NCBI GenBank assembly: GCA_016284635.1
Contig: JAEEPF010000023.1
Location: 1-32,531, forward strand
DNA: 32,531 nucleotides
Direction: 5' to 3'
Source of the DNA: Prevotella sp.
Lineage (GTDB): Bacteria; Bacteroidota; Bacteroidia; Bacteroidales; Bacteroidaceae
A program made the translations under genes and the position numbers. The notes under the pieces are model-generated. The model had not been told where the DNA came from. It ran no database searches and saw only the letters and a list, made by a program, of their open reading frames with translations. Of the stretch, positions 7,655-15,171 are shown one piece after another; position 1 is the stretch's first letter; each line of letters opens with the position of its first letter.

Positions 7655-8278
7655 ATGATCATAAAGGTTTGTGGCATGCGCGAGGCCGATAACATCCGCG
7701 CCGTCGAAGCCCTCGGTATCGATATGATGGGCTTTATCTTCTGGCCCAAGTCCAGTCGGTATGTGAGTCAGCGCCCTGACTATCTGCCAAAACGTGTGAA
7801 GCGGGTGGGGGTGTTCGTTGATGAGGATCCTGAGCAGGTGAAACGATTGGCTGATGACTATGCCCTCGACTATATCCAGTTGCATGGACAGGAGTCGCCG
7901 TCGTACATCTTCCAACTCGGAGGCTTGCATGTCATCAAGGCTTTCAACATCTCTACGGCGGAAGACCTCTTACAGACACAGTCCTATGAAGGACTCGTCG
8001 ATTGTTTCCTCTTTGATGCCAAAGGCAAATCTGTGGGCGGCAATGGTGAGAAGTTCAACTGGGATGTCCTCGATGCCTATCAGGGTGCTACGCCCTTCTT
8101 GCTCAGTGGCGGCATCGGCCCAGATGACGCAGAGCGGGTTAATGCTTTTTACCATCCCAAGTGCATCGGCATCGACCTCAACTCCCGCTTTGAACTTTCC
8201 CCAGGCCTCAAGGATGTCGCAAAACTTAAAGAATTTATGTGTAATTTGAACACAGAGATACAAAGATACAGAGATTAA
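7655..8278 (+). CDS. trpF: Phosphoribosylanthranilate isomerase
   Basis: A 207-residue TrpF, which performs the Amadori rearrangement between TrpD and TrpC. The N terminus [10 protein letters not shown] carries the catalytic Cys of the family. [17 protein letters not shown], the catalytic-Asp segment [18 protein letters not shown] and [10 protein letters not shown] follow in the right order. ATG 7655 was chosen over a TTG at 7637 because MIIKVCGM is the canonical start. The last nine residues (NTEIQRYRD) come from the palindromic element that begins at 8249, as in trpC, so the normal C terminus seems to end a little earlier. Confidence 0.96.
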   Translation: MIIKVCGMREADNIRAVEALGIDMMGFIFWPKSSRYVSQRPDYLPKRVKRVGVFVDEDPEQVKRLADDYALDYIQLHGQESPSYIFQLGGLHVIKAFNISTAEDLLQTQSYEGLVDCFLFDAKGKSVGGNGEKFNWDVLDAYQGATPFLLSGGIGPDDAERVNAFYHPKCIGIDLNSRFELSPGLKDVAKLKEFMCNLNTEIQRYRD

Positions 8279-8313
8279 CTATCAAATACTCTGTACCTCT
8301 GTGTCTCTGTGTT
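8249..8313 (+). repeat. Palindromic element between trpF and trpA
   Basis: The arms AACACAGAGATACAAAGATA (from 8249) and CTCTGTACCTCTGTGTCTCT (ending with GTGTT at 8313) are complementary and consist of ACAGAGAT-like units. The left arm encodes the last residues of trpF. The right arm lies just before the trpA start. Confidence 0.8.
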
Positions 8314-8330
8314 CCATAAAAAATAGAAAA

Positions 8331-9110
8331 ATGAATAAGATCAATCAACTTTTCGCAAATAGCACAGACCAGAAGCTCCTTTCGCTCTATTTCTGTGCTG
8401 GTTGTCCCACCCTCGAAGGTACTGCCGATGTGATTCTCACCCTCCAGCGTCGCGGTATTGCGATGATCGAGGTAGGTATCCCGTTTAGTGATCCCTTGGC
8501 CGATGGCCCAGTCATCCAGAGTGCTGCCACGCAGGCTTTGAAGAACGGTATGACTCTGAAGACGCTTTTCTCACAATTGGCGTCCATCAAGGACCAAGTG
8601 GAAATTCCCCTTGTGTTGATGGGCTATCTCAATCCCATCCTGCACTACGGCATCGAGGCGTTCTGTCAGTCGTGTGTTGAGGCTGGTGTCAGTGGGGCCA
8701 TTATCCCAGACCTGCCCTTCGACGACTATCTAAACATCGTGAAGCCCGTGGCCGACAAGTATGACCTGCGTATCATTATGCTCATCACGCCTGAAACGAG
8801 CGAGGAACGTATCCGTTTCATCGACGACAACACGGACGGCTTTATCTATATGGTTTCTTCTGCTGCTATCACGGGCACCCAGAAGAGCTTCGACGATGCC
8901 AAGCAAGCCTACTTCCGTCGTATCAACGCGATGAACCTACGCAATCCCCGTATGATTGGCTTCGGCATTTCCAATGCCCAGACGCTCAAGGCAGCCCAGG
9001 ACAATGCCGCTGGTGCTATCATCGGCTCGAAGTTTGTCACCCTGCTCAACGAGACCAACGGCAATGCAGACATCGCACTCGACAAATTGTTCGAAGCTTT
9101 GACGAAGTAA
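8331..9110 (+). CDS. trpA: Tryptophan synthase alpha subunit
   Basis: A 259-residue TrpA, which cleaves indole-3-glycerol phosphate and passes indole to TrpB. The catalytic pair is visible as E47 and D58 in [44 protein letters not shown] and the phosphate-binding GFGISNAQT and GAIIGSKFV follow. ATG 8331 gives MNKINQLF; the upstream in-frame GTG at 8301 lies inside the palindromic element and is unlikely. It is the last gene of the operon and faces the chromate-family genes across a palindrome that could end transcription from both sides. Confidence 0.97.
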   Translation: MNKINQLFANSTDQKLLSLYFCAGCPTLEGTADVILTLQRRGIAMIEVGIPFSDPLADGPVIQSAATQALKNGMTLKTLFSQLASIKDQVEIPLVLMGYLNPILHYGIEAFCQSCVEAGVSGAIIPDLPFDDYLNIVKPVADKYDLRIIMLITPETSEERIRFIDDNTDGFIYMVSSAAITGTQKSFDDAKQAYFRRINAMNLRNPRMIGFGISNAQTLKAAQDNAAGAIIGSKFVTLLNETNGNADIALDKLFEALTK

Positions 9111-9121
9111 GAGTTGTTTTA

Positions 9122-9213
9122 GGCACGGATTAACACGGCCTTATATAATAAGGACACGGCTTTCTACAGGGATAGGAAGCCGTGTCTTTGATAAAAGCCG
9201 TGTAATCCGTGCC
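9122..9213. repeat. Palindromic element between convergent trpA and CHR genes
   Basis: The outer arms GGCACGGATTAACACGG (from 9122) and CCGTGTAATCCGTGCC (to 9213) belong to the CACGGATT family. A second, tighter hairpin is nested inside (GACACGGCTT with AAGCCGTGTC). Its loop differs from the elements at 6744 and 9812. It lies exactly between two converging genes and could act as a bidirectional terminator, although it has no long T-run. Confidence 0.78.
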
Positions 9214-9221
9214 GAAATATA

Positions 9222-9797
9222 TCAGTATAGCAGCAATAGTCCGGCGAAGCCCGCATAGCAGATCATACGGATGGGGTTGATCTTCAAGTAGCCCGTTCCG
9301 AAGGCGGTGGCTGCGAAGAGAGCAACGCTGATCCAGAACTGCCAGGGATTCTCCATCGGTGTGGAGAAGTTCTCCTTGTTGCAGAGCAGCAGTGTGGCGG
9401 CAGCAAGGAGTCCCACGACGGCAGGACGCAGCCCCTTGAAGATGGACTGTACCAGTGAGGTGTTCATGTATTTCATGAACATCTTACTGATCAGTATCAT
9501 CAGGATCAGCGATGGCAGCACCAGCGCAAAGGTGGCTGTGGCTGAGCCGAGAATCGCCATCGTATGGCCATAGCCTGCATTCTGGATAGCCGTATAGCCG
9601 CAATAGGTGGCTGAGTTGATGCCGATAGGACCAGGCGTCATTTGTGAGATTGCGACGATATCGGTAAACTCTGCCGTCGACAGCCAGTGGTAGTGCTCCA
9701 CCGTCTCGTGTTGGATCAGCGACAGCATCCCGTATCCCCCTCCGAATCCGAAGAGCCCAATCTCAAAGAATGTGATAAACAAATATAGAAAAATCAT
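9222..9797 (-). CDS. CHR-family (chromate) transporter, single-domain subunit
   Basis: A 191-residue membrane protein with the CHR-domain N terminus FFEIGLFGFGGGYGMLSLI, then QMTPGPIGINSATYCGY and several hydrophobic segments. It is one of two adjacent single-domain CHR genes. In the short-chain type the two subunits, each about 190 residues, are thought to insert in opposite orientation and work together. The family is named for chromate efflux, but its physiological substrate in anaerobic Bacteroidota is not established. A palindromic element fills the 45-base gap to the partner gene. Confidence 0.9.
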   Translation of the reverse strand: MIFLYLFITFFEIGLFGFGGGYGMLSLIQHETVEHYHWLSTAEFTDIVAISQMTPGPIGINSATYCGYTAIQNAGYGHTMAILGSATATFALVLPSLILMILISKMFMKYMNTSLVQSIFKGLRPAVVGLLAAATLLLCNKENFSTPMENPWQFWISVALFAATAFGTGYLKINPIRMICYAGFAGLLLLY

Positions 9798-9811
9798 AAT
9801 CTATTATTTTT

Positions 9812-9899
9812 GGCACGGATTACACGGATTAACACGGTTTTATTATTTCTGCGCAGATTGTGTGGGCTCTTTTTTATTTAAGCCGTGTGAATCCGTGCC
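9812..9899 (-). repeat. Palindromic element with conserved loop, at the CHR gene junction
   Basis: The ends are GGCACGGATTACACGG (from 9812) and CCGTGTGAATCCGTGCC (to 9899). Read on the minus strand, the loop is AAGAGCCCACAC...CTGCGCAGAAATAATAAA, nearly the loop of the element at 6744-6836. The two are therefore inverted copies about 3 kb apart. Part of it encodes the C-terminal residues of the upstream CHR gene. Confidence 0.82.
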
Positions 9900-10433
9900 T
9901 TTATTAAAGAATCTGCCGTAAATATACCCAGCGAGGCCTGCGATAATGATGATGTAGATAGGTGAGACGCCGAGAGCCCAGATGGCGAGGGCACAGACGA
10001 CGGGAATCCAGATGGTGAACTTATTCAGCTTCGCCCGTTGTCCCAGACGGAATGTAGGGACGGCTATCAGCGCCACCACCGCAGGACGGATGCCTCGGAA
10101 GATGGCTGCCACCACTTTGTTATCCTCAAACTGTTTGAAGAAGATGGCGATGGCGAGGATGATGAGGAACGAGGGCAGTGCTGTGCCGAGGGCAGTGGCG
10201 ATGGCTCCGCGTACCTTATTTAATTTATAGCCGATGAAGGTGGCGATGTTGATGGCAAACACACCAGGACAACTCTGGGCGATGGCTATCAGGTCGAGCA
10301 TCTCTTCTTTCGATACCCACTTCTTCCTGTTGACCACCTCTTCCTCGATCAAAGGAATCATGGCATATCCACCGCCGAGGGTGAATATGCCAATCTTAAA
10401 GAAGGTCTTAAACGATTCCCAATAAATGTTCAT
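9843..10433 (-). CDS. CHR-family (chromate) transporter, single-domain subunit
   Basis: A 196-residue partner of the gene at 9222. It has FFKIGIFTLGGGYAMIPLIEEEVV at the start, AQSCPGVFAINIATFIGYK, and hydrophobic helices to about residue 178. Its ATG overlaps the purL stop by four bases (ATGA), so it is probably translated from the purL message. The final hydrophilic tail (DSHGLNKKEPTQSAQK) is encoded by the palindromic element at 9812-9899 and is not expected to be part of the CHR fold. Confidence 0.9.
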   Translation of the reverse strand: MNIYWESFKTFFKIGIFTLGGGYAMIPLIEEEVVNRKKWVSKEEMLDLIAIAQSCPGVFAINIATFIGYKLNKVRGAIATALGTALPSFLIILAIAIFFKQFEDNKVVAAIFRGIRPAVVALIAVPTFRLGQRAKLNKFTIWIPVVCALAIWALGVSPIYIIIIAGLAGYIYGRFFNKGTDSHGLNKKEPTQSAQK

Positions 10434-13400
10434 TGAGCCTCAATCCATTTGCGGGCATTGACGAAGGCCTCAATCCACGGAGTCACCTCATCCTGACGAC
10501 GGTTGGCGGGATACCAGGCGTTCTGCCAGGGGAAGAAGGCGCGCTCCAAGTGCGGCATCATGCAGAGATGACGACCGTCGGCTGAGCAGATACCTGCCAC
10601 GTTGTAGTCTGAGCCGTTGGGGTTGGCGGGATAGCCTTCGTAATTATACTTGGCAATCACGTTATAGCTGTTCTCAGGCTCAGGCAGATGGAACTTACCC
10701 TCACCATGAGCCACCCAGAGGCCGAGTTTCGAACCGCTCAACGAACCAAACATCACACTATTGTTCTGCGGGATGTTGAGGCAGATGAACTCACTCTCGA
10801 ACTTATGGCTGTCATTGTGAAGCATCTTTGCGCCCTTAGCGCCAGTAAGCCCGAGTTCCACCATCAGCTGGCAACCGTTACAGATACCCAGCGACAGCGT
10901 GTCCTCACGGGCATAGAACTTATCGAGTGCCTCCTTGGCCTTGGGGTTGAAGAGGAAAGCACCAGCCCAACCCTTGGCCGATCCGAGCACGTCAGAATTA
11001 GAGAAGCCGCCACAGAAGACAATCAGGTTCACCTCCTCCAACGTCTCACGACCCGAAATCAAATCCGTCATCATGACATCCTTCACGTCGAAGCCGGCGA
11101 GATAGAGCATATAGGCCATCTCGCGCTCGCCATTCGTTCCTTTCTCACGGATGATGGCGGCCTTTACACCAGAAGCCTCACGACGGTTGGGATTCAATCC
11201 ATACTGTGCCAACTTACCTGTGAAGCCCTTGGGGAACTTCATCTCCAGCGGCTGTTTCTTATAGTTCTCAAAGCGCTCCTTGGCCTTGCCGTTGAAGCTC
11301 TGCTTGCGATCCAGTAAGTAGCTCGTCTTAAACCATACATCACGGAGGGCATCAATGTCGAAGCTCATCTCTTCGTCACCAGCCTTCACCACGATCTCAC
11401 GGCTGTTCTCCACAGGATAGCCGATCTTGGCAAAGCCGACACCCAGGTCTTCCATCAGCTCCTTGAACTCAAACTTATGCTCGTCGCTCACCTGAATCAC
11501 CACACCAGGATTCTCTGCAAACAGCGCCTTCACCACATCGCCGTCCTTGCAGATATCGTGCAGATTGATATGCAGACCACCCTTCGTGTTGGCGAAGCAC
11601 ATCTCCAGCAGCGTCGTAATCAGACCACCAGCCGAGATATCATGACCAGCCATGATCCAACCCTTCTTGATCAACTCCTGGATAGCATTGAAGGCATCGC
11701 AGAAGTACTCGGGATTCTTCACCGTCGGCACATCGTCGCCCACCTTATCCAGACTCTGGGCGAAGGCAGAACCACCGAGGCGCTGCTCGTCGAACGAGAA
11801 ATCGATATGATAGAGCGAGGCGTTCTTGTCGTTGACGACGACGGGGCTTACCACCTTCTTAATATCTGACACCTCACCACCAGCCGAGACGATGACCGTT
11901 CCTGGAGAGATGATCTTCTCACCGTTGGGGTACTGCTGGCTCAGACTCAGAGAGTCCTTACCCGTCGGCACGTTGATATGCAGGTCGCAGCAGAAATCAC
12001 TCAGTGCCTTCACGCCTTCGTAAAGACGGGCATCCTCTCCCTCCTGAGAGCGACAGGGCCACATCCAGTTGGCTGAGAGCGAGATGGAATCCATACCGTC
12101 GGCCATCGGTGCCCAGACAAGATTTGTCAAAGCCTCGGCTACAGAGAGCACAGAGCCTGCTGCGGGATTGGCCAGACCAGCCTGAGGTGCATGACCTAAA
12201 GCGGTGGCGATACCTTTCTCACCACGATAGTCGAGGGCTACGACACCACAGTCGCTCAACGGCAACTGAATCTCACCCTGACACTGCTGACGGGCGATCT
12301 TACCTGTCACAGAGCGGTCTACCTTATTTGTGAGCCAATCCTTACAGGCCACAGCCTCCAGCTGGAGCACGCGCTCAAGGTATTCCTCAATCTTATCCTG
12401 ACTGTAGGTCACATCTTGATAATGACGCTCTACGGTGCTGTCCTTCATAATGGTCTTCGGCGAGTGTCCGAACATCTGGGCTACATCAAGGTCGAAGGGC
12501 TTCACACCGTCGCCCTGCTTGAATGAGAAGTGGGCATCGCCCGTTGTCTCACCAACCACATACAGCGGTGCGCGCTCTCGCTCGGCAATCTTACGGACAT
12601 GTTCGATATGCTTCTCGTCGATGAGCAGGCCCATACGCTCCTGACTCTCGTTGGCAATGATCTCCTTGCTCGAAAGCGTCTTATCGCCGATGGGCAGCTT
12701 GGTCATGTCGATCTCACCGCCACACTCCTCAACGAGCTCGGAGAGACAGTTCAGGTGACCAGCCGATCCGTGGTCGTGGATTGACACCACAGGGTTCACA
12801 TCCTCTTCGCAGAGGGCGCGCACCAGATTGTAGGCTCGCTTCTGCATCTCAGGGTTGGCGCGCTGCACAGCATTCAGCTCGATACCATTGCTATAGCGGC
12901 CTGTATCAACGGATGACACACTACCGCCACCCAGTCCGATGCGGTAGTTATCACCACCAACGACCACCACCTTGTTACCCTTCTGGGGCTCTTTCTTCAG
13001 ACAGTCGCGCTTGGTGCCATAACCCACACCGCCAGCGAGCATAATCACCTTATCGTAGGCATATTTGGTAGCCCCCTCCTGCCTCCCCCGACTAGGGGAG
13101 GTTGTTGCGCCGGAAGCCTCCCCCAGTTGGGAGAGGTTGGTGGGGGTTTCCTGATGCTCAAACGTCAGCAGCGAACCGCAGATCAGCGGCTGGCCGAATT
13201 TATTACCAAAGTCTGAAGCACCATTCGAGGCCTTGATCAGAATCTGCTCAGGGGTCTGATACAACCACTGACGCACGGGCAGGATGTCCTCCCAGTCGCG
13301 AGTGATCTCAGATGACTCCGAAGACTCTGAGTCCTCCTTCAGTCTCGGATAGGCCGTCATATAGACTGCCGTACCTGCTATCGGCCAGCTTCCGACACCA

Positions 13401-14224
13401 CCGCCCATACGGTCGCGGATCTCACCGCCCGTACCTGTAGATGCTCCATTGAAAGGCTCTACCGTCGTGGGGAAGTTATGTGTCTCAGCCTTCAGCGAGA
13501 TGACGCTCTCGATGTCTTTTATGCGGAACCAGTCGCTCGTGCTCTGGTCCTTCGGCGCAAACTGCTCAACGACAGGTCCTTGGGCAAATGCCACATTATC
13601 TTTATAGGCCGAGAGGATCTTGTTGGGATTCTCCTGCGTGGTCTTCTTGATCATCGCAAAGAGCGAACTCTCCATCTCCTTGCCGTCGATGATAAAGGTT
13701 CCGCCGAAGATCTTATGACGGCAGTGCTCAGAGTTGATCTGTGCGAAGCCGAAGATTTCAGAATCCGTCAGCGGACGGCCGTTCTGTTTCTCCAGTCCGT
13801 GGAGGTACTCGATCTCCTCAGGGCTCAGGGCCAGACCTTCCATCTCGTTGTACTCCTCCAGATTGTCCACGTACTTGATGGGCTCCGGCTTGATGTTGAT
13901 GGTGAAGATGTCCTGCTTGAGGCCGTTGTACATGCGCTGCAGCATGGGGTCGTGGTCGGCATCTTGGTTCGCTACGGGGAAATATTCCTCGATGCGGCTG
14001 ATGCCCTTGAGGCCCATGTTCTGGGTGATCTCTACGGCATTGGTAGACCACGGGGTCACCATCTCACGGCGCGGACCTATGAAGAATCCGTCGAGCTGCT
14101 CTGCATCCAGCAGCGTTGCCTCGCCGTAAAGCCAGGTTAATTCCTTGATTTCTTGTTCACTGAGTGCGTGATCGATATCTGTGGCGATCACTGATTTTTG
14201 TGGGGTCTGAAAGAAGCGTATCAT
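10430..14224 (-). CDS. purL: Phosphoribosylformylglycinamidine synthase, large form
   Basis: A 1264-residue enzyme that converts FGAR to FGAM in purine synthesis, using glutamine and ATP. All parts of the large form are present: an N-terminal PurS-like part, a first synthetase half with SEHCRHKIFGG, LKAETHNFPTTVEPF and GGEIRDRMGGG, a second half with GKDSLSLSQ and HDISAGG, and a C-terminal glutamine amidotransferase with the nucleophile C1115 in LGICNGCQ. About 26 residues (ETPTNL...QEGAT) between FEHQ and KYAYDKV are encoded by a palindromic repeat, in frame, at a surface linker position. A Ser/Glu-rich stretch (EDSESSESSE) lies nearby. It is followed by overlapping CHR genes. Confidence 0.97.
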   Translation of the reverse strand: MIRFFQTPQKSVIATDIDHALSEQEIKELTWLYGEATLLDAEQLDGFFIGPRREMVTPWSTNAVEITQNMGLKGISRIEEYFPVANQDADHDPMLQRMYNGLKQDIFTINIKPEPIKYVDNLEEYNEMEGLALSPEEIEYLHGLEKQNGRPLTDSEIFGFAQINSEHCRHKIFGGTFIIDGKEMESSLFAMIKKTTQENPNKILSAYKDNVAFAQGPVVEQFAPKDQSTSDWFRIKDIESVISLKAETHNFPTTVEPFNGASTGTGGEIRDRMGGGVGSWPIAGTAVYMTAYPRLKEDSESSESSEITRDWEDILPVRQWLYQTPEQILIKASNGASDFGNKFGQPLICGSLLTFEHQETPTNLSQLGEASGATTSPSRGRQEGATKYAYDKVIMLAGGVGYGTKRDCLKKEPQKGNKVVVVGGDNYRIGLGGGSVSSVDTGRYSNGIELNAVQRANPEMQKRAYNLVRALCEEDVNPVVSIHDHGSAGHLNCLSELVEECGGEIDMTKLPIGDKTLSSKEIIANESQERMGLLIDEKHIEHVRKIAERERAPLYVVGETTGDAHFSFKQGDGVKPFDLDVAQMFGHSPKTIMKDSTVERHYQDVTYSQDKIEEYLERVLQLEAVACKDWLTNKVDRSVTGKIARQQCQGEIQLPLSDCGVVALDYRGEKGIATALGHAPQAGLANPAAGSVLSVAEALTNLVWAPMADGMDSISLSANWMWPCRSQEGEDARLYEGVKALSDFCCDLHINVPTGKDSLSLSQQYPNGEKIISPGTVIVSAGGEVSDIKKVVSPVVVNDKNASLYHIDFSFDEQRLGGSAFAQSLDKVGDDVPTVKNPEYFCDAFNAIQELIKKGWIMAGHDISAGGLITTLLEMCFANTKGGLHINLHDICKDGDVVKALFAENPGVVIQVSDEHKFEFKELMEDLGVGFAKIGYPVENSREIVVKAGDEEMSFDIDALRDVWFKTSYLLDRKQSFNGKAKERFENYKKQPLEMKFPKGFTGKLAQYGLNPNRREASGVKAAIIREKGTNGEREMAYMLYLAGFDVKDVMMTDLISGRETLEEVNLIVFCGGFSNSDVLGSAKGWAGAFLFNPKAKEALDKFYAREDTLSLGICNGCQLMVELGLTGAKGAKMLHNDSHKFESEFICLNIPQNNSVMFGSLSGSKLGLWVAHGEGKFHLPEPENSYNVIAKYNYEGYPANPNGSDYNVAGICSADGRHLCMMPHLERAFFPWQNAWYPANRRQDEVTPWIEAFVNARKWIEAQ
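13070..13149 (-). repeat. Palindromic repeat inserted in frame within purL
   Basis: About 80 bases contain two successive hairpins, CCTCCCCC...GGGGAGG (13082-13101) and CCTCCCCC...GGGAGAGG (13117-13136), enclosed by GCCCCCTCCTG and TTGGTGGGGG. The length keeps the purL frame open, and its sequence and extreme strand symmetry are unlike the flanking codons. This is the CCTCCCC...GGGGAGG type of palindrome that I recall as common in Bacteroidota genomes. Confidence 0.82.
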
Positions 14225-14256
14225 ACCTTATTAATGCTTTATTTTGAATTTGCTTG

Positions 14257-14264
14257 CAAAGGTA
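14257..14264 (-). promoter_or_regulatory. Probable -7 element of the purL promoter
   Basis: TACCTTTG on the minus strand (CAAAGGTA at 14257-14264) lies 33 bases before the purL ATG, matching the Bacteroidota -7 box. No convincing TTG is found 19 bases further upstream. Confidence 0.55.
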
Positions 14265-14472
14265 CTTATTTTTTTAGACATAAGAACATAAGAACAGATA
14301 ATTTTTCACTTTTTCACCTTTCGACTTTTCCACCATTGCAAAGTGTAGTGTTAACGACCGTTATATTCGCCTCGTTTGTTTTAAAGAATCATAAATGGCG
14401 GCATTTCACATGCATGCTTTTGCCCTTTCCTCAGTTATCAGAATAGAAACGTATGATTTAAGACGAAAGCAA

Positions 14473-15063
14473 ATGAAACAACTCAAATTGGTACTATTGA
14501 TGCTGCTGCTCACGTTGGCGAGCAGTGGCAATGCGCAAGACAAGAAATGGGAACATAGCATCAATGTTGGCATTGGTGTGGCTCTTGACAACGTGAAGCA
14601 GTTGACAAGCGACTTGGGAACGGCGTTTGCGCTGAAGGCTGGCTATGGACTGAACTATTATCTGACGGATCCATGGTCTATGCAGACAGGGCTTGTGATC
14701 CGTGAAACAGCGACTCATGGTTTTGTAACCACCAACCTTGACGTACCCATCGTCGTTCAGTATCATTTTCCTTCAGACAATGACGGCCATTGGATCATCG
14801 GTTTGGGGCCTGTGTTTTCCTATTGCTTAAAGAACGACGAATACAACTTGGATCGAACCTCGGTTGATGGGCTTGTTGGCCAGAAGATGTTCAAGGACTT
14901 CAGCCTGGGTCTGCAGCCGAGCGTTGCCTATCAACTGAGCCCTCACTGGCGGATTGGTGTCGAGGGCTATATCGGCCTGACGAATGTGCGTAGGTCATAC
15001 AATGAACTGTCCGTCAGCGAGCATATACACAGTATCCTCGTCTCTGTCGGTTATGTATTTTAG
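14473..15063 (+). CDS. Small outer-membrane beta-barrel protein
   Basis: A 196-residue protein with a signal peptide (MKQLKLVLLMLLLTLASSGNAQ) and alternating amphipathic strands typical of an eight-stranded barrel of the PorT/opacity type, for example WSMQTGLVIRET, VPIVVQYHF and GLGPVFSY. It ends in SVGYVF; a final Phe is the usual BAM recognition residue. ATG 14473 was chosen because the signal peptide starts there; the frame is open from 14395. It lies ahead of the sigma-barrel fusion gene on the same strand with a 108-base gap. A weak bipartite element (GCAAAG at 14338, TATATT at 14362) resembles the repeated motif found downstream. The ligand is unknown. Confidence 0.75.
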   Translation: MKQLKLVLLMLLLTLASSGNAQDKKWEHSINVGIGVALDNVKQLTSDLGTAFALKAGYGLNYYLTDPWSMQTGLVIRETATHGFVTTNLDVPIVVQYHFPSDNDGHWIIGLGPVFSYCLKNDEYNLDRTSVDGLVGQKMFKDFSLGLQPSVAYQLSPHWRIGVEGYIGLTNVRRSYNELSVSEHIHSILVSVGYVF

Positions 15064-15113
15064 GTGTCAAATATGATTAAGCTTCGTTCGTTAATAAAAC
15101 ATAAATAGTCACG

Positions 15114-15151
15114 CCTCCATGCAGTCTTTTCATCTTTTGTGACACTATATA
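15114..15151 (+). promoter_or_regulatory. Bipartite motif, copy 1: candidate ECF promoter of the fusion gene
   Basis: CCTCCATGCAGTCTTTT, 11 variable bases, then ACACTATATA. The same 17-N11-10 pattern occurs at 16858-16895. The spacing from GCAGTC to TATATA is 25 bases, as in ECF-type -35/-10 promoters. If it is a promoter, transcription starts downstream of 15151, which favours ATG 15172 for the coding sequence. The surrounding bases are not conserved. Confidence 0.68.
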
Positions 15152-15171
15152 TGGAAAAGACTTATACAAAA

